Made by a program: the position numbers and the translations under genes. This document shows, piece after piece, positions 7,975-15,622 of a stretch of 21,737 bases of DNA. The notes beneath the pieces were generated by a model, which saw only the letters and a program-made list of their open reading frames with translations, did no database searches and had not been told where the DNA came from. Origin of the DNA: an uncultured Saprospiraceae bacterium (lineage in GTDB: Bacteria; Bacteroidota; Bacteroidia; Chitinophagales; Saprospiraceae); the NCBI GenBank assembly GCA_938002705.1, contig CALLAG010000015.1:1-21737 (forward strand), given 5' to 3'. Position 1 is the first letter of the stretch. Every line of letters begins with the position of its first letter.

Positions 7975-8619
7975 ATGAAATCAGATCAACTACTGAAGAA
8001 AGAAGAATTCTGGAACGTCATCAGTCATGGCATAGGTATTCTTCTGAGTGCTGTAGGCTTAGTATTTCTTGTAAGATTAGCTTGGGATCATAATAACTCA
8101 TGGGGGTTCTCAGCTGCAGTATGTTTCGGGTCATCTATGATAGCTGTGTATGTCGCATCGACCTTATATCATATCGCTAAGTACAAGAAGCATCCATTAC
8201 AGAATTTCTTTAGGACTATAGATCATATTGCTATCTTCTACCTGATAGCAGGGACGTATACACCATTTTTGATATTGATATTAGGAGACGGTAATGGCAA
8301 GTCGATACTTTATGTAGTGTGGTCTATTGCTGCATTCGGTACATTATACAAGCTGACATTAGGTCAGCGATTTCCTAAGTTCTCATTATTACTATATCTG
8401 GCGATGGGTTGGTTGATCGTATTTGATATCAGGACATTTAATGAGGCTACACCATGGCATATCCTAAGTCTGATTCTGCTGGGAGGTGCTGCATACACGA
8501 TAGGCACGTTCTTCTATGCCAAAAATAAAATTCCGTATAATCATGTCATATGGCACCTTTTCGTCTTAGCTGGTAGTGCTTTTCATTTTATGGCTGTGTG
8601 GGAATTATATTGTGTTTAG
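7975..8619 (+). CDS. Hemolysin III / PAQR-type seven-helix membrane protein
   Basis: This 214-residue integral membrane protein has about seven hydrophobic helices and the hallmark residues of the YqfA/hemolysin III branch of the PAQR superfamily: EEFWNVISHGIG with H18, STLYH with S62 and H66, DHIAIFYLIAGTYTPF from D83, and NHVIWHLFVLAGSAFHF with H190, H194 and H204. The histidines correspond to the metal site of PAQR proteins. Length is typical for the family. The physiological role of bacterial members is uncertain (membrane homeostasis has been proposed for YqfA-type proteins), and the haemolysin name should not be read as evidence of toxicity. It lies about 90 bases after the LTD gene and has no obvious functional partner here. 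Confidence 0.93.
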   Translation: MKSDQLLKKEEFWNVISHGIGILLSAVGLVFLVRLAWDHNNSWGFSAAVCFGSSMIAVYVASTLYHIAKYKKHPLQNFFRTIDHIAIFYLIAGTYTPFLILILGDGNGKSILYVVWSIAAFGTLYKLTLGQRFPKFSLLLYLAMGWLIVFDIRTFNEATPWHILSLILLGGAAYTIGTFFYAKNKIPYNHVIWHLFVLAGSAFHFMAVWELYCV

Positions 8620-9015
8620 ATTTTGAATACGTTGAGCCTTCGGATGATTACTCTTGATCCATGTTTCAGATCAGTTAATCTCAAGGTACTAAAGCTTCTG
8701 AAGGCTTATCCTATATTTCTTGATAATCACTTTATATCTCCTTTATGTTGATTTAGATCAGCTCATCAATTATCATTGATAACCAGTATTCTACACTTTA
8801 GGCACCCACTTCATGTTCTTATTTGTAATTTTTGATCTAAAAAATTATTAATAGAAAATTAATTCCTACATTGTACATTACATTTATTTTATAAAAACAC
8901 CATAATACTTATTAATTCATCCTCATTTCCGACTATTGTAAAATTAGATCCTAATTATTCATTTATAGGAGAAATATAATATTGAAAATAATTATCAACT
9001 AAACTACTTTTCACA
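8620..9015. other. 396-base gene-free interval
   Basis: I see no open reading frame, tRNA or terminator with a T-run here. It holds a set of nested complementary segments at 8635-8706 and a small inverted repeat ATCAAT-TATC-ATTGAT at 8765-8780. The rest is AT-rich leader before the next gene. An AGGAG near 8968 sits just before a seven-codon TTG reading frame (MKIIIN-like), too short to call. No well-spaced TTG/TAnnTTTG promoter was found. Confidence 0.6.
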
Positions 9016-9279
9016 ATGGATATAACAAGTTTAATAATATGGATTGTACTAGGTGCAATTGCAGGTTTTATTGCTAATGCCATTAAGCCTAATGGCTTCG
9101 GTACGATAGGAACTATAATAGTAGGTATTATAGGTTCTTTCTTAGGAGGTTATCTGGGTGGACTCTTAGGCGTCTCCGAAGCTCAGACTGGAGGCATATC
9201 TCTTGCGAGTATAATCACTGCAGTTGTAGGTGCATTAGTATTCTCATTCCTCTTAGGCTTTATCAAAAAAGCAACTTAA
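9016..9279 (+). CDS. GlsB/YeaQ/YmgE-family small membrane protein
   Basis: An 87-residue, almost entirely hydrophobic and glycine-rich protein with three predicted membrane segments (about 5-23, 29-52 and 62-84) separated by short loops. The pattern LGAIAGFIANAI...G..GTIIVGIIGSFLGGYLGGLLG...GGISLASIITAVVGALVFSFLLGFIKK is that of the GlsB/YeaQ/YmgE (transglycosylase-associated) family, small inner-membrane proteins often induced by envelope or general stress. The biochemical function is unknown for the family. It is followed 61 bases later by a second protein with the same architecture, and the pair ends at a strong terminator, suggesting one stress-related transcript. Confidence 0.92.
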   Translation: MDITSLIIWIVLGAIAGFIANAIKPNGFGTIGTIIVGIIGSFLGGYLGGLLGVSEAQTGGISLASIITAVVGALVFSFLLGFIKKAT

Positions 9280-9340
9280 AATAATAACAGAAATACAAAA
9301 CGTATAAATCTAACTTTTCTAACTAAAAAACTTAAAACAA

Positions 9341-9631
9341 ATGTTAAGTACAATTATTGGTTTGGCCTCAGGTGCTCTAGGTGGTAATCTTGCAGGTGGT
9401 ATTCTTAAAAATGCTTCTATGGGTCCTTTATGGAATTCTGTAGTCGGTATCTTAGGAGGCGGATTAGGCGCTTCTGTACTCGGAATGATATCTCCAGAAA
9501 TAGGTGCAGCTGCCGCTAGTGGCAGTATGGATATCGGAAGTATTCTTGGTTCTGTAGGAGGAGGCGTCGCAGGCGGCGGTATCCTAATGACGATCATCGG
9601 ATTTATCAAAAAAGCAATGAACAAAGCTTAA
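9341..9631 (+). CDS. Small glycine-rich membrane protein, divergent relative of the GlsB-like neighbour
   Basis: A 96-residue hydrophobic protein with three Gly/Ala-rich membrane segments. It matches its upstream neighbour segment by segment: IIGLASGALGGNLAG, then VVGILGGGLGASVLG, then a Gly-rich loop, then GSILGSVGGGVAGGGILMTIIGFIKKA. Both end in GFIKKA. I infer a diverged tandem duplicate or a second family member rather than an unrelated gene. Abundant glycine zipper spacing (GxxxG) suggests tight helix packing or oligomerisation. Function is unknown. A Rho-independent terminator lies 27 bases after the stop, so it closes the two-gene unit. Confidence 0.85.
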   Translation: MLSTIIGLASGALGGNLAGGILKNASMGPLWNSVVGILGGGLGASVLGMISPEIGAAAASGSMDIGSILGSVGGGVAGGGILMTIIGFIKKAMNKA

Positions 9632-9658
9632 TACAATCAAAACGAAAAGCCAGAATTT

Positions 9659-9691
9659 GGAGTCAATGTAAAATTGGCTCCATTTTTTTTT
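9659..9691 (+). terminator. Intrinsic terminator after the small membrane protein pair
   Basis: GGAGTCAAT (9659-9667), a five-base loop GTAAA, and ATTGGCTCC (9673-9681) form a nine-base-pair stem with one U-G pair, followed by A and nine T. Its T-run overlaps the stop codon of the converging ferredoxin gene. On the minus strand the hairpin lacks a T-run, so it mainly serves the plus-strand transcript. Confidence 0.9.
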
Positions 9692-10022
9692 ATTCGCTAT
9701 CGTCTACAGGAGCTAACTTAATCTGAAGCCCATCGATAGATTCTGATACCTTTATCTGACAAGATAGTCGACTATTATCCTCTACGAAGAATGCCTGATC
9801 CAGCATATCTTCTTCATCATCAGAAGCCTCCTTAAGCTCGTGATCTGATGAGATATAACAATGACATGATGCACATAAGGCCATACCACCACAAGTCCCT
9901 TCTACTGGAAGCTCATGAGCCTTGAGTACTTCCATGACATTAAGACTCATATCAGTGGGTGCTTCCAGAACATGGAGCACACCCTCTCTATCTGTGACTT
10001 CTATTTTTATAGTATTATCCAA
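9690..10022 (-). CDS. Adrenodoxin-type [2Fe-2S] ferredoxin
   Basis: A 110-residue one-electron carrier. The cluster ligands are C44, C50, C53 and C88 in the CX5CX2C...C arrangement (EGTCGGMALCASCHCYI, then RLSCQI) typical of vertebrate/bacterial adrenodoxin-type ferredoxins rather than plant type. An acidic stretch HELKEASDDEEDMLDQA between them matches the partner-recognition helix of that group. It starts with TTG at 10022; no ATG or GTG lies nearby and the next methionine is residue 25, too far in. It follows the ferredoxin reductase by 21 bases, so the reductase is the likely electron donor. The acceptor (oxygenase, cytochrome P450, Fe-S assembly or other) is not in the window. Confidence 0.93.
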   Translation of the reverse strand: MDNTIKIEVTDREGVLHVLEAPTDMSLNVMEVLKAHELPVEGTCGGMALCASCHCYISSDHELKEASDDEEDMLDQAFFVEDNSRLSCQIKVSESIDGLQIKLAPVDDSE

Positions 10023-10050
10023 TATTTCTTATTCTTATATTTCTTATTCT
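10022..10050. repeat. 15-base tandem duplication between reductase and ferredoxin genes
   Basis: ATATTTCTTATTCT occurs at 10022-10035 and again at 10037-10050. The second copy contains the reductase stop codon and the first reaches the TTG start of the ferredoxin, so nearly the whole 21-base intergenic spacer consists of duplicated sequence. Confidence 0.85.
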
Positions 10051-11054
10051 GAGAAGCCCTCTACACCAGTAACAGTCGTATACTTAAAACTTAACTTTTG
10101 ATCCGGGTATATATACTTGAAAGCCGACTGGACCATCATCGTCCCCTCATGAAAACCGCAGAGAATTAATTTTAGTTTCCCCTCGTAAGTATTGATATCA
10201 CCTATGGCATATATACCTTCTACGTCAGTACTGTAGTCTCGTGTATTAACCTTTACTGCACTTCTGTCTATACCTAATCCCCAGTGAGCTATGGGTCCTA
10301 ATTTTGGCGTCAGCCCAAACAATGGAATAAAGTAATCTACCTTAATGGATGACTCTCCGTTTTCCTTTGACTTTATCACAACTTCCTCAAGTTGGTCACC
10401 ACCATTGACACCTATAGCTTGTGCTGCCGTAATGAGATTTATTTTGCCAGCCTTAGCTAGGTTCATCACTTTCTCTACGCTATCTAATGCTCCTCGGAAT
10501 GAAGTCCTCCTATGTATTAGCGTCACTTCTTCAGCGACACCTGCAAGTTCTATCGTCCAGTCCAGAGCAGAATCACCACCACCTGCTATGAGAATCTTTT
10601 TGCCTCTATATTTCTCTGGATCTCTCACCATGTAATCTACACCATGATCCTCATACTTCTGCAGTCCTTCGATAGGTGGCTTACGTGGCTCAAAACTACC
10701 AAGACCTCCAGCTATCGCAATGACAGGCGCTTGTATCTGAGTGCCTTTATTCGTTGTCATGACGAATAGCTTCTCATCCACTTTTTCTATCTTCTCAGCT
10801 CTCTCTCCTAATGTAAATGTGGGACTAAAAGGCTCTATCTGCTTCATAAGGTTATCTACAAGGTCACCAGCCAGTATACTCGGGCATCCAGGTATATCAT
10901 AGATAGGCTTCTTAGGATATATCTCTGATAACTGGCCTCCTACTTGTGGCAATGCATCCACAAGATGGCACTTGAGCTTCAGCAAGCCTGCTTCGAATAC
11001 CGTGAACAGCCCACATGGCCCTGCTCCAACTATCAGTATGTCCGTCTTTATCAT
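10044..11054 (-). CDS. Thioredoxin-reductase-like ferredoxin--NADP+ reductase
   Basis: A 336-residue flavoenzyme that moves electrons between NAD(P)H and ferredoxin. The FAD-binding Rossmann motif is GAGPCG at 10-15, followed by the FAD contact VGGQL. The second dinucleotide site is GKKILIAGGGDSALDW, with GGGDSA at 158-163. The C-terminal FAD motif is IYAIGDINTYEGKLKLILCGFHEG. The CxxC redox pair of thioredoxin reductase is absent, which together with length and the C-terminal extension (SAFKYIYPDQK) identifies the YumC-type reductase. The directly downstream ferredoxin is its presumed partner. A TACTTTTG box ends only four bases before the ATG (see separate entry). Confidence 0.94.
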   Translation of the reverse strand: MIKTDILIVGAGPCGLFTVFEAGLLKLKCHLVDALPQVGGQLSEIYPKKPIYDIPGCPSILAGDLVDNLMKQIEPFSPTFTLGERAEKIEKVDEKLFVMTTNKGTQIQAPVIAIAGGLGSFEPRKPPIEGLQKYEDHGVDYMVRDPEKYRGKKILIAGGGDSALDWTIELAGVAEEVTLIHRRTSFRGALDSVEKVMNLAKAGKINLITAAQAIGVNGGDQLEEVVIKSKENGESSIKVDYFIPLFGLTPKLGPIAHWGLGIDRSAVKVNTRDYSTDVEGIYAIGDINTYEGKLKLILCGFHEGTMMVQSAFKYIYPDQKLSFKYTTVTGVEGFSE

Positions 11055-11058
11055 CGTG

Positions 11059-11066
11059 CAAAAGTA
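11059..11066 (-). promoter_or_regulatory. Possible -7 box immediately before the ferredoxin reductase start
   Basis: On the minus strand TACTTTTG fits TAnnTTTG perfectly, and four bases (CACG) separate it from the ATG. If active, transcription would begin at or next to the start codon, giving a leaderless mRNA. No TTG occurs at the expected -33 distance, so it may be fortuitous. Confidence 0.25.
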
Positions 11067-11193
11067 TTTTTATTTACAGTAATTACTAAATAATGCAACG
11101 ATACTAACATCACATAGTTTCATAATAGCTAATCGAAATAAGGGCTAAGCCAAAATATAGAGCCATCCAATATAATTACCATATAGATGCAAC

Positions 11194-11223
11194 TTGCATA
11201 AACCAATGGAAATGGTATATTGG
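11194..11223 (+). promoter_or_regulatory. Bacteroidota-type promoter for the ComM gene
   Basis: TTG (11194-11196), exactly 19 bases, then TATATTGG (11216-11223), seven of eight to TAnnTTTG. Transcription would begin around 11230, about 20 bases before the ATG at 11251. Confidence 0.45.
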
Positions 11224-11250
11224 GGTATCAATGTAATCATCTAAACTACC

Positions 11251-12807
11251 ATGCTCGTAAAAACTTATGCCGCTGCCGTACAAGGCGTAGAAGCTCAAAC
11301 TATAACCGTAGAAGTCAATGCAGGAGGAACAGTTGCAGCTGGTAAGCAGATGTTTTTCATGGTCGGACTTCCTGACAAAGCTGTAACTGAAGGCTTCATG
11401 AGAATAGAAGCCGCTACCAAAAATGTAGGCTATAAAATTCCAAGAATGAAAATGGTGGTCAATCTCGCTCCAGCTAATCTGAAGAAAGAAGGCTCCGCTT
11501 ATGACCTTCCTATCGCATTAGGAATTCTTGCTGCAACTAAGCAGATCATATATACAGCGCTAGAAGATTATATGATCATAGGAGAGCTGGCACTGGACGG
11601 AAGCCTGAGACCTATCAAGGGAGCATTGCCTATAGCCATTCTTGCTCGACAGAAGAAGATGAAAGGCCTTATCCTACCCTACCAGAATGCAAGAGAAGCT
11701 GCCATCGTCAGTGACCTTAATGTCTATGGTGTCAAAAACCTCTTAGAAGCTATCTCCATCCTCGAAGGAGAAGACAGAGTCAAGAAGTATGAATACGATA
11801 CCCGTGAGGATTTCTACGATACAGAGGATGTATACAAAGTGGATTTCTCTGATGTAAAAGGTCAAGAAAATATAAAGCGATCATTGGAGATCGCAGCAGC
11901 TGGAGGTCATAATGCCATCCTTATAGGCCCCCCTGGCGCAGGTAAGACAATGCTTGCTCGCAGGCTACCATCCATACTACCACCACTTGATCTACACGAA
12001 GCACTGGAGACGACTAAGATACATTCTGTAGCAGGCCTTCTAGGCTCAGAAGCATCACTTGTGACGACACGACCCTTCCGGTCACCACATCATACTATCA
12101 GTGACGTAGCACTTGTAGGCGGCGGATCTAATCCTAACCCTGGTGAGATATCTATGGCTCATAATGGTGTGCTTTTCTTAGACGAGTTGCCAGAGTTTAA
12201 GCGACAAGTATTAGAGGTGCTGAGGCAGCCTATGGAAGAGCGAAGAGTAACCATATCACGTGCTCGTATATCTGTAGAATACCCTGCCAGCTTTATGCTT
12301 ATCGCATCTATGAATCCTTGCCCATGTGGATTCTATAATCATCCTGAGAAAGACTGCATGTGTGGACCAGGTATCGTTAAGAAATACCTCAATAAAATAT
12401 CAGGCCCACTCCTAGACAGAATAGATCTACATGTAGAAGTGACCCCCGTATCCTATGACGAACTTGCAGAGTTCAAACCAGCAGATGTCTCAAGTGAGCA
12501 GATACGTGAGAGAGTCATCAAAGCTAGACAAATACAATCAGAAAGATTTAAAGACTACAAAGATATCCACGCCAATGCTCAGATGCCGAGTCGTATGGTC
12601 AGAGAAGTATGTGAGATCACAACTGCAGGTCAGACATTGCTTAAGACAGCTATGAATAAATTACAATTATCAGCCAGAGCCTATGATCGTATCCTAAAAG
12701 TTGCAAGAACATCTGCCGATCTATCAGCTTCTGCTGATATCAAAATAGAACATCTTGCAGAAGCCATACAGTATAGGAGTCTCGATCGTGAGGGTTGGGC
12801 TGGGTAG
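11251..12807 (+). CDS. comM: YifB/ComM-family Mg-chelatase-like AAA+ ATPase
   Basis: A 518-residue protein with the three-part ComM layout. The N-terminal Lon-protease-like (ChlI) domain is MLVKTYAAAVQG...VEVNAGG...MVGLPDKAV and NLAPANLKKEGSAYDLPIALGIL. A central AAA+ module has Walker A GPPGAGKT at 226-233, SPHHTISDVALVGGGSNPNPGEISMAHNGVLFLDELPEF as Walker B region, and ASMNPCPCGFYNHPEKDCMCGPG with paired cysteines that may bind metal. The C-terminal Mg_chelatase_C helical domain includes SARAYDRILKVARTSADL. In naturally competent bacteria ComM is a hexameric helicase that drives branch migration during integration of incoming DNA. Homologues also occur in species not known to be competent. 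It is divergent from the reductase gene. Confidence 0.95.
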   Translation: MLVKTYAAAVQGVEAQTITVEVNAGGTVAAGKQMFFMVGLPDKAVTEGFMRIEAATKNVGYKIPRMKMVVNLAPANLKKEGSAYDLPIALGILAATKQIIYTALEDYMIIGELALDGSLRPIKGALPIAILARQKKMKGLILPYQNAREAAIVSDLNVYGVKNLLEAISILEGEDRVKKYEYDTREDFYDTEDVYKVDFSDVKGQENIKRSLEIAAAGGHNAILIGPPGAGKTMLARRLPSILPPLDLHEALETTKIHSVAGLLGSEASLVTTRPFRSPHHTISDVALVGGGSNPNPGEISMAHNGVLFLDELPEFKRQVLEVLRQPMEERRVTISRARISVEYPASFMLIASMNPCPCGFYNHPEKDCMCGPGIVKKYLNKISGPLLDRIDLHVEVTPVSYDELAEFKPADVSSEQIRERVIKARQIQSERFKDYKDIHANAQMPSRMVREVCEITTAGQTLLKTAMNKLQLSARAYDRILKVARTSADLSASADIKIEHLAEAIQYRSLDREGWAG

Positions 12808-12843
12808 AATAACTTTGTCTTTATCTATAAATTTATAATACCT

Positions 12844-12851
12844 TAGTTTTG
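12844..12851 (+). promoter_or_regulatory. Possible -7 box for the 12878 gene
   Basis: TAGTTTTG matches TAnnTTTG and lies 26 bases before the ATG. The nearest TTTG upstream (12814-12817) is 26 bases away, longer than the usual spacing, so the -33 half is doubtful. Confidence 0.35.
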
Positions 12852-12877
12852 TTATACAACAATACATTACAATCATT

Positions 12878-13612
12878 ATGAAACTTACTTACATACTCAA
12901 GCGTGTCATCCTAGTCGTCTTATTCTTTCAATTATATACCGTTAGTTATAGTCAAAGGGCTGTGCTCAAACTCAAAGATGGATCATACCTCAAAGCTGAT
13001 ATTATAGAAGAGACGGATCAGTACATACGTTTCTCTATATTAAATGAAGACACTTTATTCTTAGGATATAAGTACATAAGTGAAGTAATTAGCTATGGAG
13101 AATATAATTCTCTCAATCCTGATCATAATGAAGAGATAGAAAAGTACCATAGGACAAAAGGTATATTCACTAATATAGATCTATGGGGTTTTCCTGTAGC
13201 GATAGAAGTAGGTAAGCGGCTGACACCCTCACTCAATGTAGGAGGGAGAGCGGCATTTCTTTCAGATGATAGAACGAGTATTATTGCATTAGAGACCTAT
13301 GTACAAAGGTACTTCAGTAATAGACAAAATAAGGCCAAATTCTATGCAGAAGGACATATAGGAATAGGTAGAAGAACAGAGGATAGAAACTTTTTCAATG
13401 GTGGCAGTCTTAATAGATACCCTTTTGTAGGAGGAGCCGCTATAGGCGTACAAATACCTAATAGAAAACGTATTAAGATCTACTTTGAAATAGGTATATC
13501 GGCAGTTCAGGAGGTCAGTACATTTATACTAAATGACCAATTCCTTACAGAAATCACAGAAAAAGAACTCCATATATTGCCCCATGTAACACTTATAGGG
13601 CTACAGTTCTAA
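12878..13612 (+). CDS. Exported protein, probable outer-membrane beta-barrel (unrecognised family)
   Basis: I do not recognise a named family. The 244 residues begin with a signal peptide (two positive charges, hydrophobic VILVVLFFQLYTV, cleavage near YSQ at residue 26). A short beta module follows, AVLKLKDGSYLKADIIEETDQYIRFSIL, resembling the small KDG.x.xGxI modules that often precede Bacteroidota outer-membrane proteins. From about residue 98 the sequence alternates hydrophobic and polar residues with aromatic ends (GFPVAIEVGKRLTPSLNVGGRAAF, KAKFYAEGHIGIGRR, RIKIYFEIGISAVQ) and terminates in VTLIGLQF. The final phenylalanine and alternation suggest amphipathic barrel strands. No enzyme motif is present. 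It stands alone between comM and the peroxidase. Confidence 0.72.
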   Translation: MKLTYILKRVILVVLFFQLYTVSYSQRAVLKLKDGSYLKADIIEETDQYIRFSILNEDTLFLGYKYISEVISYGEYNSLNPDHNEEIEKYHRTKGIFTNIDLWGFPVAIEVGKRLTPSLNVGGRAAFLSDDRTSIIALETYVQRYFSNRQNKAKFYAEGHIGIGRRTEDRNFFNGGSLNRYPFVGGAAIGVQIPNRKRIKIYFEIGISAVQEVSTFILNDQFLTEITEKELHILPHVTLIGLQF

Positions 13613-13703
13613 TGGGACTATGGTCTTATTGCCAATTGTTAACGTTTAATTAATTTAAAATATTAACGTAAAAAAGTTGTTTCTTTATAACAAATCATTC
13701 AGA

Positions 13704-14792
13704 ATGAAAACTACCACAATTACTCTATCCGTTATAAGTTTTGGACTTTTTGCACTCTTTAGCATAGTCGCTTGTAATGATTACAGCGTCACAACTAATG
13801 GAGAAGCCAAGTTTAAAAATCTCAGTTTCGACTATAACAATGCAGAGTTAGAGACCTCATTTGATTCTGATATCGTTGCGCTTGGTCGTGTCTTATTCTA
13901 CGATGAGATATTATCAAAAAACGGAAATGTATCATGTGCTTCTTGTCATAAGCAAAATCTTGCATTCAGTGATGACGTAGCACTCAGCGAGGGATTCCAA
14001 AAAGGTAAAACACTAAGAAATACTCCCGGATTAATTAATCTACAATTTGGAGAGACTTTCTTCTGGGATGCACGCTCTCATAACCTACGAGATGCCGTTA
14101 TAATGCCTGTATTCGACCATAACGAGATGGGTATGACAGAAGAAGAACTTGTAGCCAGAATAGATAATGTAGAATATTATGACGATCTTATAACGAATGC
14201 ATTCGGAGATAAGAATGCTAACAAAGCAAGAATTTCTGCTGCCCTTGCAGAATTCGTAGGAAGCATTATATCTGTCGATTCCGAGTTAGATGCTTTTCTT
14301 AAGACAAGCGATTCTAACATACTAAGCCAAGACGAATCAGACGGTCTCATGCTGTTCGAACAGCACTGTAATACCTGCCATACTGCACTCGGCGATATAG
14401 AATTTACAAATAACGGACAGATACCAGACAACCATAATAATAATCCGTACATGGGTACTGGCAACTCTAGTCTAGTCAATATTGGACTTGAGATAGCTAT
14501 TGGCGATTTTAATAATCGACGAGTCAGAATTCCTTCTCTAAGGAATATAGGTTCTACGGCACCTTATATGCATGATGGTAGATTCGAGACACTTGAGGAA
14601 GTCATAGAGCACTATGACGAAAATGTACAGAACACTTCTTCGTTAGATTTCAGATTAAAAGGAGACGATGGACGACCACAAGATCTTAATCTGAAAGAAG
14701 AAGAGAAAGCACAGCTTAAAGCATTCTTACTTACACTTTCTGATGATTCTATAGAGACTGACGAGAGATGGAGTGATCCATTTATAAGATAG
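13704..14792 (+). CDS. Di-heme cytochrome c peroxidase (MauG/CcpA family) lipoprotein
   Basis: The 362-residue product reduces hydrogen peroxide to water in the periplasm or at the envelope, using electrons from small c-type cytochromes or similar donors. Two CXXCH heme-attachment sites are present, CASCH at 78-82 and CNTCH at 222-226. The fold markers LGRVLFYDEILSKNGNVSCASCH, FFWDARSHNLRDAV..P..DHNEMGM and PSLRNIGSTAPYMHDGRFETLEEVIEHYD are those of bacterial di-heme peroxidases; M290 is the likely distal ligand of the high-potential heme. A lipobox IVAC with C24 predicts a lipoprotein. I chose ATG 13704; an in-frame TTG at 13677 would add nine residues before the signal peptide. No cytochrome partner is nearby. 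Confidence 0.94.
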   Translation: MKTTTITLSVISFGLFALFSIVACNDYSVTTNGEAKFKNLSFDYNNAELETSFDSDIVALGRVLFYDEILSKNGNVSCASCHKQNLAFSDDVALSEGFQKGKTLRNTPGLINLQFGETFFWDARSHNLRDAVIMPVFDHNEMGMTEEELVARIDNVEYYDDLITNAFGDKNANKARISAALAEFVGSIISVDSELDAFLKTSDSNILSQDESDGLMLFEQHCNTCHTALGDIEFTNNGQIPDNHNNNPYMGTGNSSLVNIGLEIAIGDFNNRRVRIPSLRNIGSTAPYMHDGRFETLEEVIEHYDENVQNTSSLDFRLKGDDGRPQDLNLKEEEKAQLKAFLLTLSDDSIETDERWSDPFIR

Positions 14793-14944
14793 TACGCGAG
14801 GTATTTTTCAGGTTGTTTTCAGCTATTTATCTTTCGCTCGATTATGTAGTGTAACTGGGATGTGTAATCCAATAGTTTTCTATCAGATTACGGCTCTGGA
14901 GATCATAGCTATTGTCAAAATAACTGAACAAGTAACTTTACCTA

Positions 14945-15622
14945 CTACAAGGCATACATAACACCTATATGCAGGTGATTAAACAAGCCATTGAGCTCTA
15001 AGTCCAAGAATGGTCCTTGCTCAAAGAGTTCTCCATTATCATCAACGAGATCTGTTGTGCTCATACCTACTGATAGCTCAAACATATTCCAATCCAATAA
15101 TAATGACAACTTATCTGCAATATCCACAGTCAGATAAGGGCCAGTATAGATATGAATATCATAATTTATATCGATAGCCATACCTCCATCAACTCTTGGA
15201 TTTGTTTCCTTTCTTTTATAACGAGAGCCTAATCCACTCATCAGACCAAAGCCTATCTTATCAGATTGGATATATTCTTTTGCTCTTGTATAGTTAATCC
15301 CTATTTCTATATAGTCTACATTACCGCCTACTAATCTCATCGACTGCGTCGTATCCAAAAATGTTTGTACGCTTCTTATGATTTCTTTATTAGAGATGCT
15401 CTTGATATTAATCTCCATCCCTTCGACAATATTGTCCTTTACTTTAGACAGATAGCCAAAGTTAACTGTACCAAATCCAGATACTCCGCTTGCATTTGTA
15501 TTAAAATAACCACCTTGTAAGAATATGTAATTAGACTTGTCTTCTGATTGAGCTTGGACATTATTAATGCAGAGTAGAATTAATATCGTTTTTGTTATTA
15601 CTAAAATTGGTCTATAGTTCAT
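14945..15622 (-). CDS. Exported beta-barrel-like protein (unrecognised family)
   Basis: A 225-residue protein with a signal peptide (ILVITKTILILLCINNVQAQ, cleavage near residue 24). The mature part consists of alternating-pattern strands rich in Gly and aromatic residues: NYIFLQGGYFNTN, FGTVNFGYLSKV, VDYIEIGINYTRAKEY, IGFGLMSGLGSRYKRK, AIDINYDIHIYTGPYLTVDIADKLSLLLDWNMFELSVG, ending in HLHIGVMYAL. This is what small eight- to ten-stranded outer-membrane proteins of Bacteroidota look like, but I cannot name the family and no ligand or partner is indicated. It converges on the peroxidase gene with 152 bases between stops. I see no hairpin terminator there. Confidence 0.7.
   Translation of the reverse strand: MNYRPILVITKTILILLCINNVQAQSEDKSNYIFLQGGYFNTNASGVSGFGTVNFGYLSKVKDNIVEGMEINIKSISNKEIIRSVQTFLDTTQSMRLVGGNVDYIEIGINYTRAKEYIQSDKIGFGLMSGLGSRYKRKETNPRVDGGMAIDINYDIHIYTGPYLTVDIADKLSLLLDWNMFELSVGMSTTDLVDDNGELFEQGPFLDLELNGLFNHLHIGVMYAL

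Noticed and set aside
7975..8619. Toxin or virulence role for the hemolysin III-type protein
   Set aside because: The name is historical. The sequence shows a seven-helix PAQR-type membrane protein with metal-site histidines, common in non-pathogens.
9319..9624. 101-codon minus-strand proline-rich frame
   Set aside because: It is an exact shadow of the Gly-rich membrane protein (GGN/GGA codons read as Pro on the other strand).
14793..14944. Shared terminator between the converging peroxidase and OMP-like genes
   Set aside because: I found no GC-rich stem followed by a T-run on either strand.
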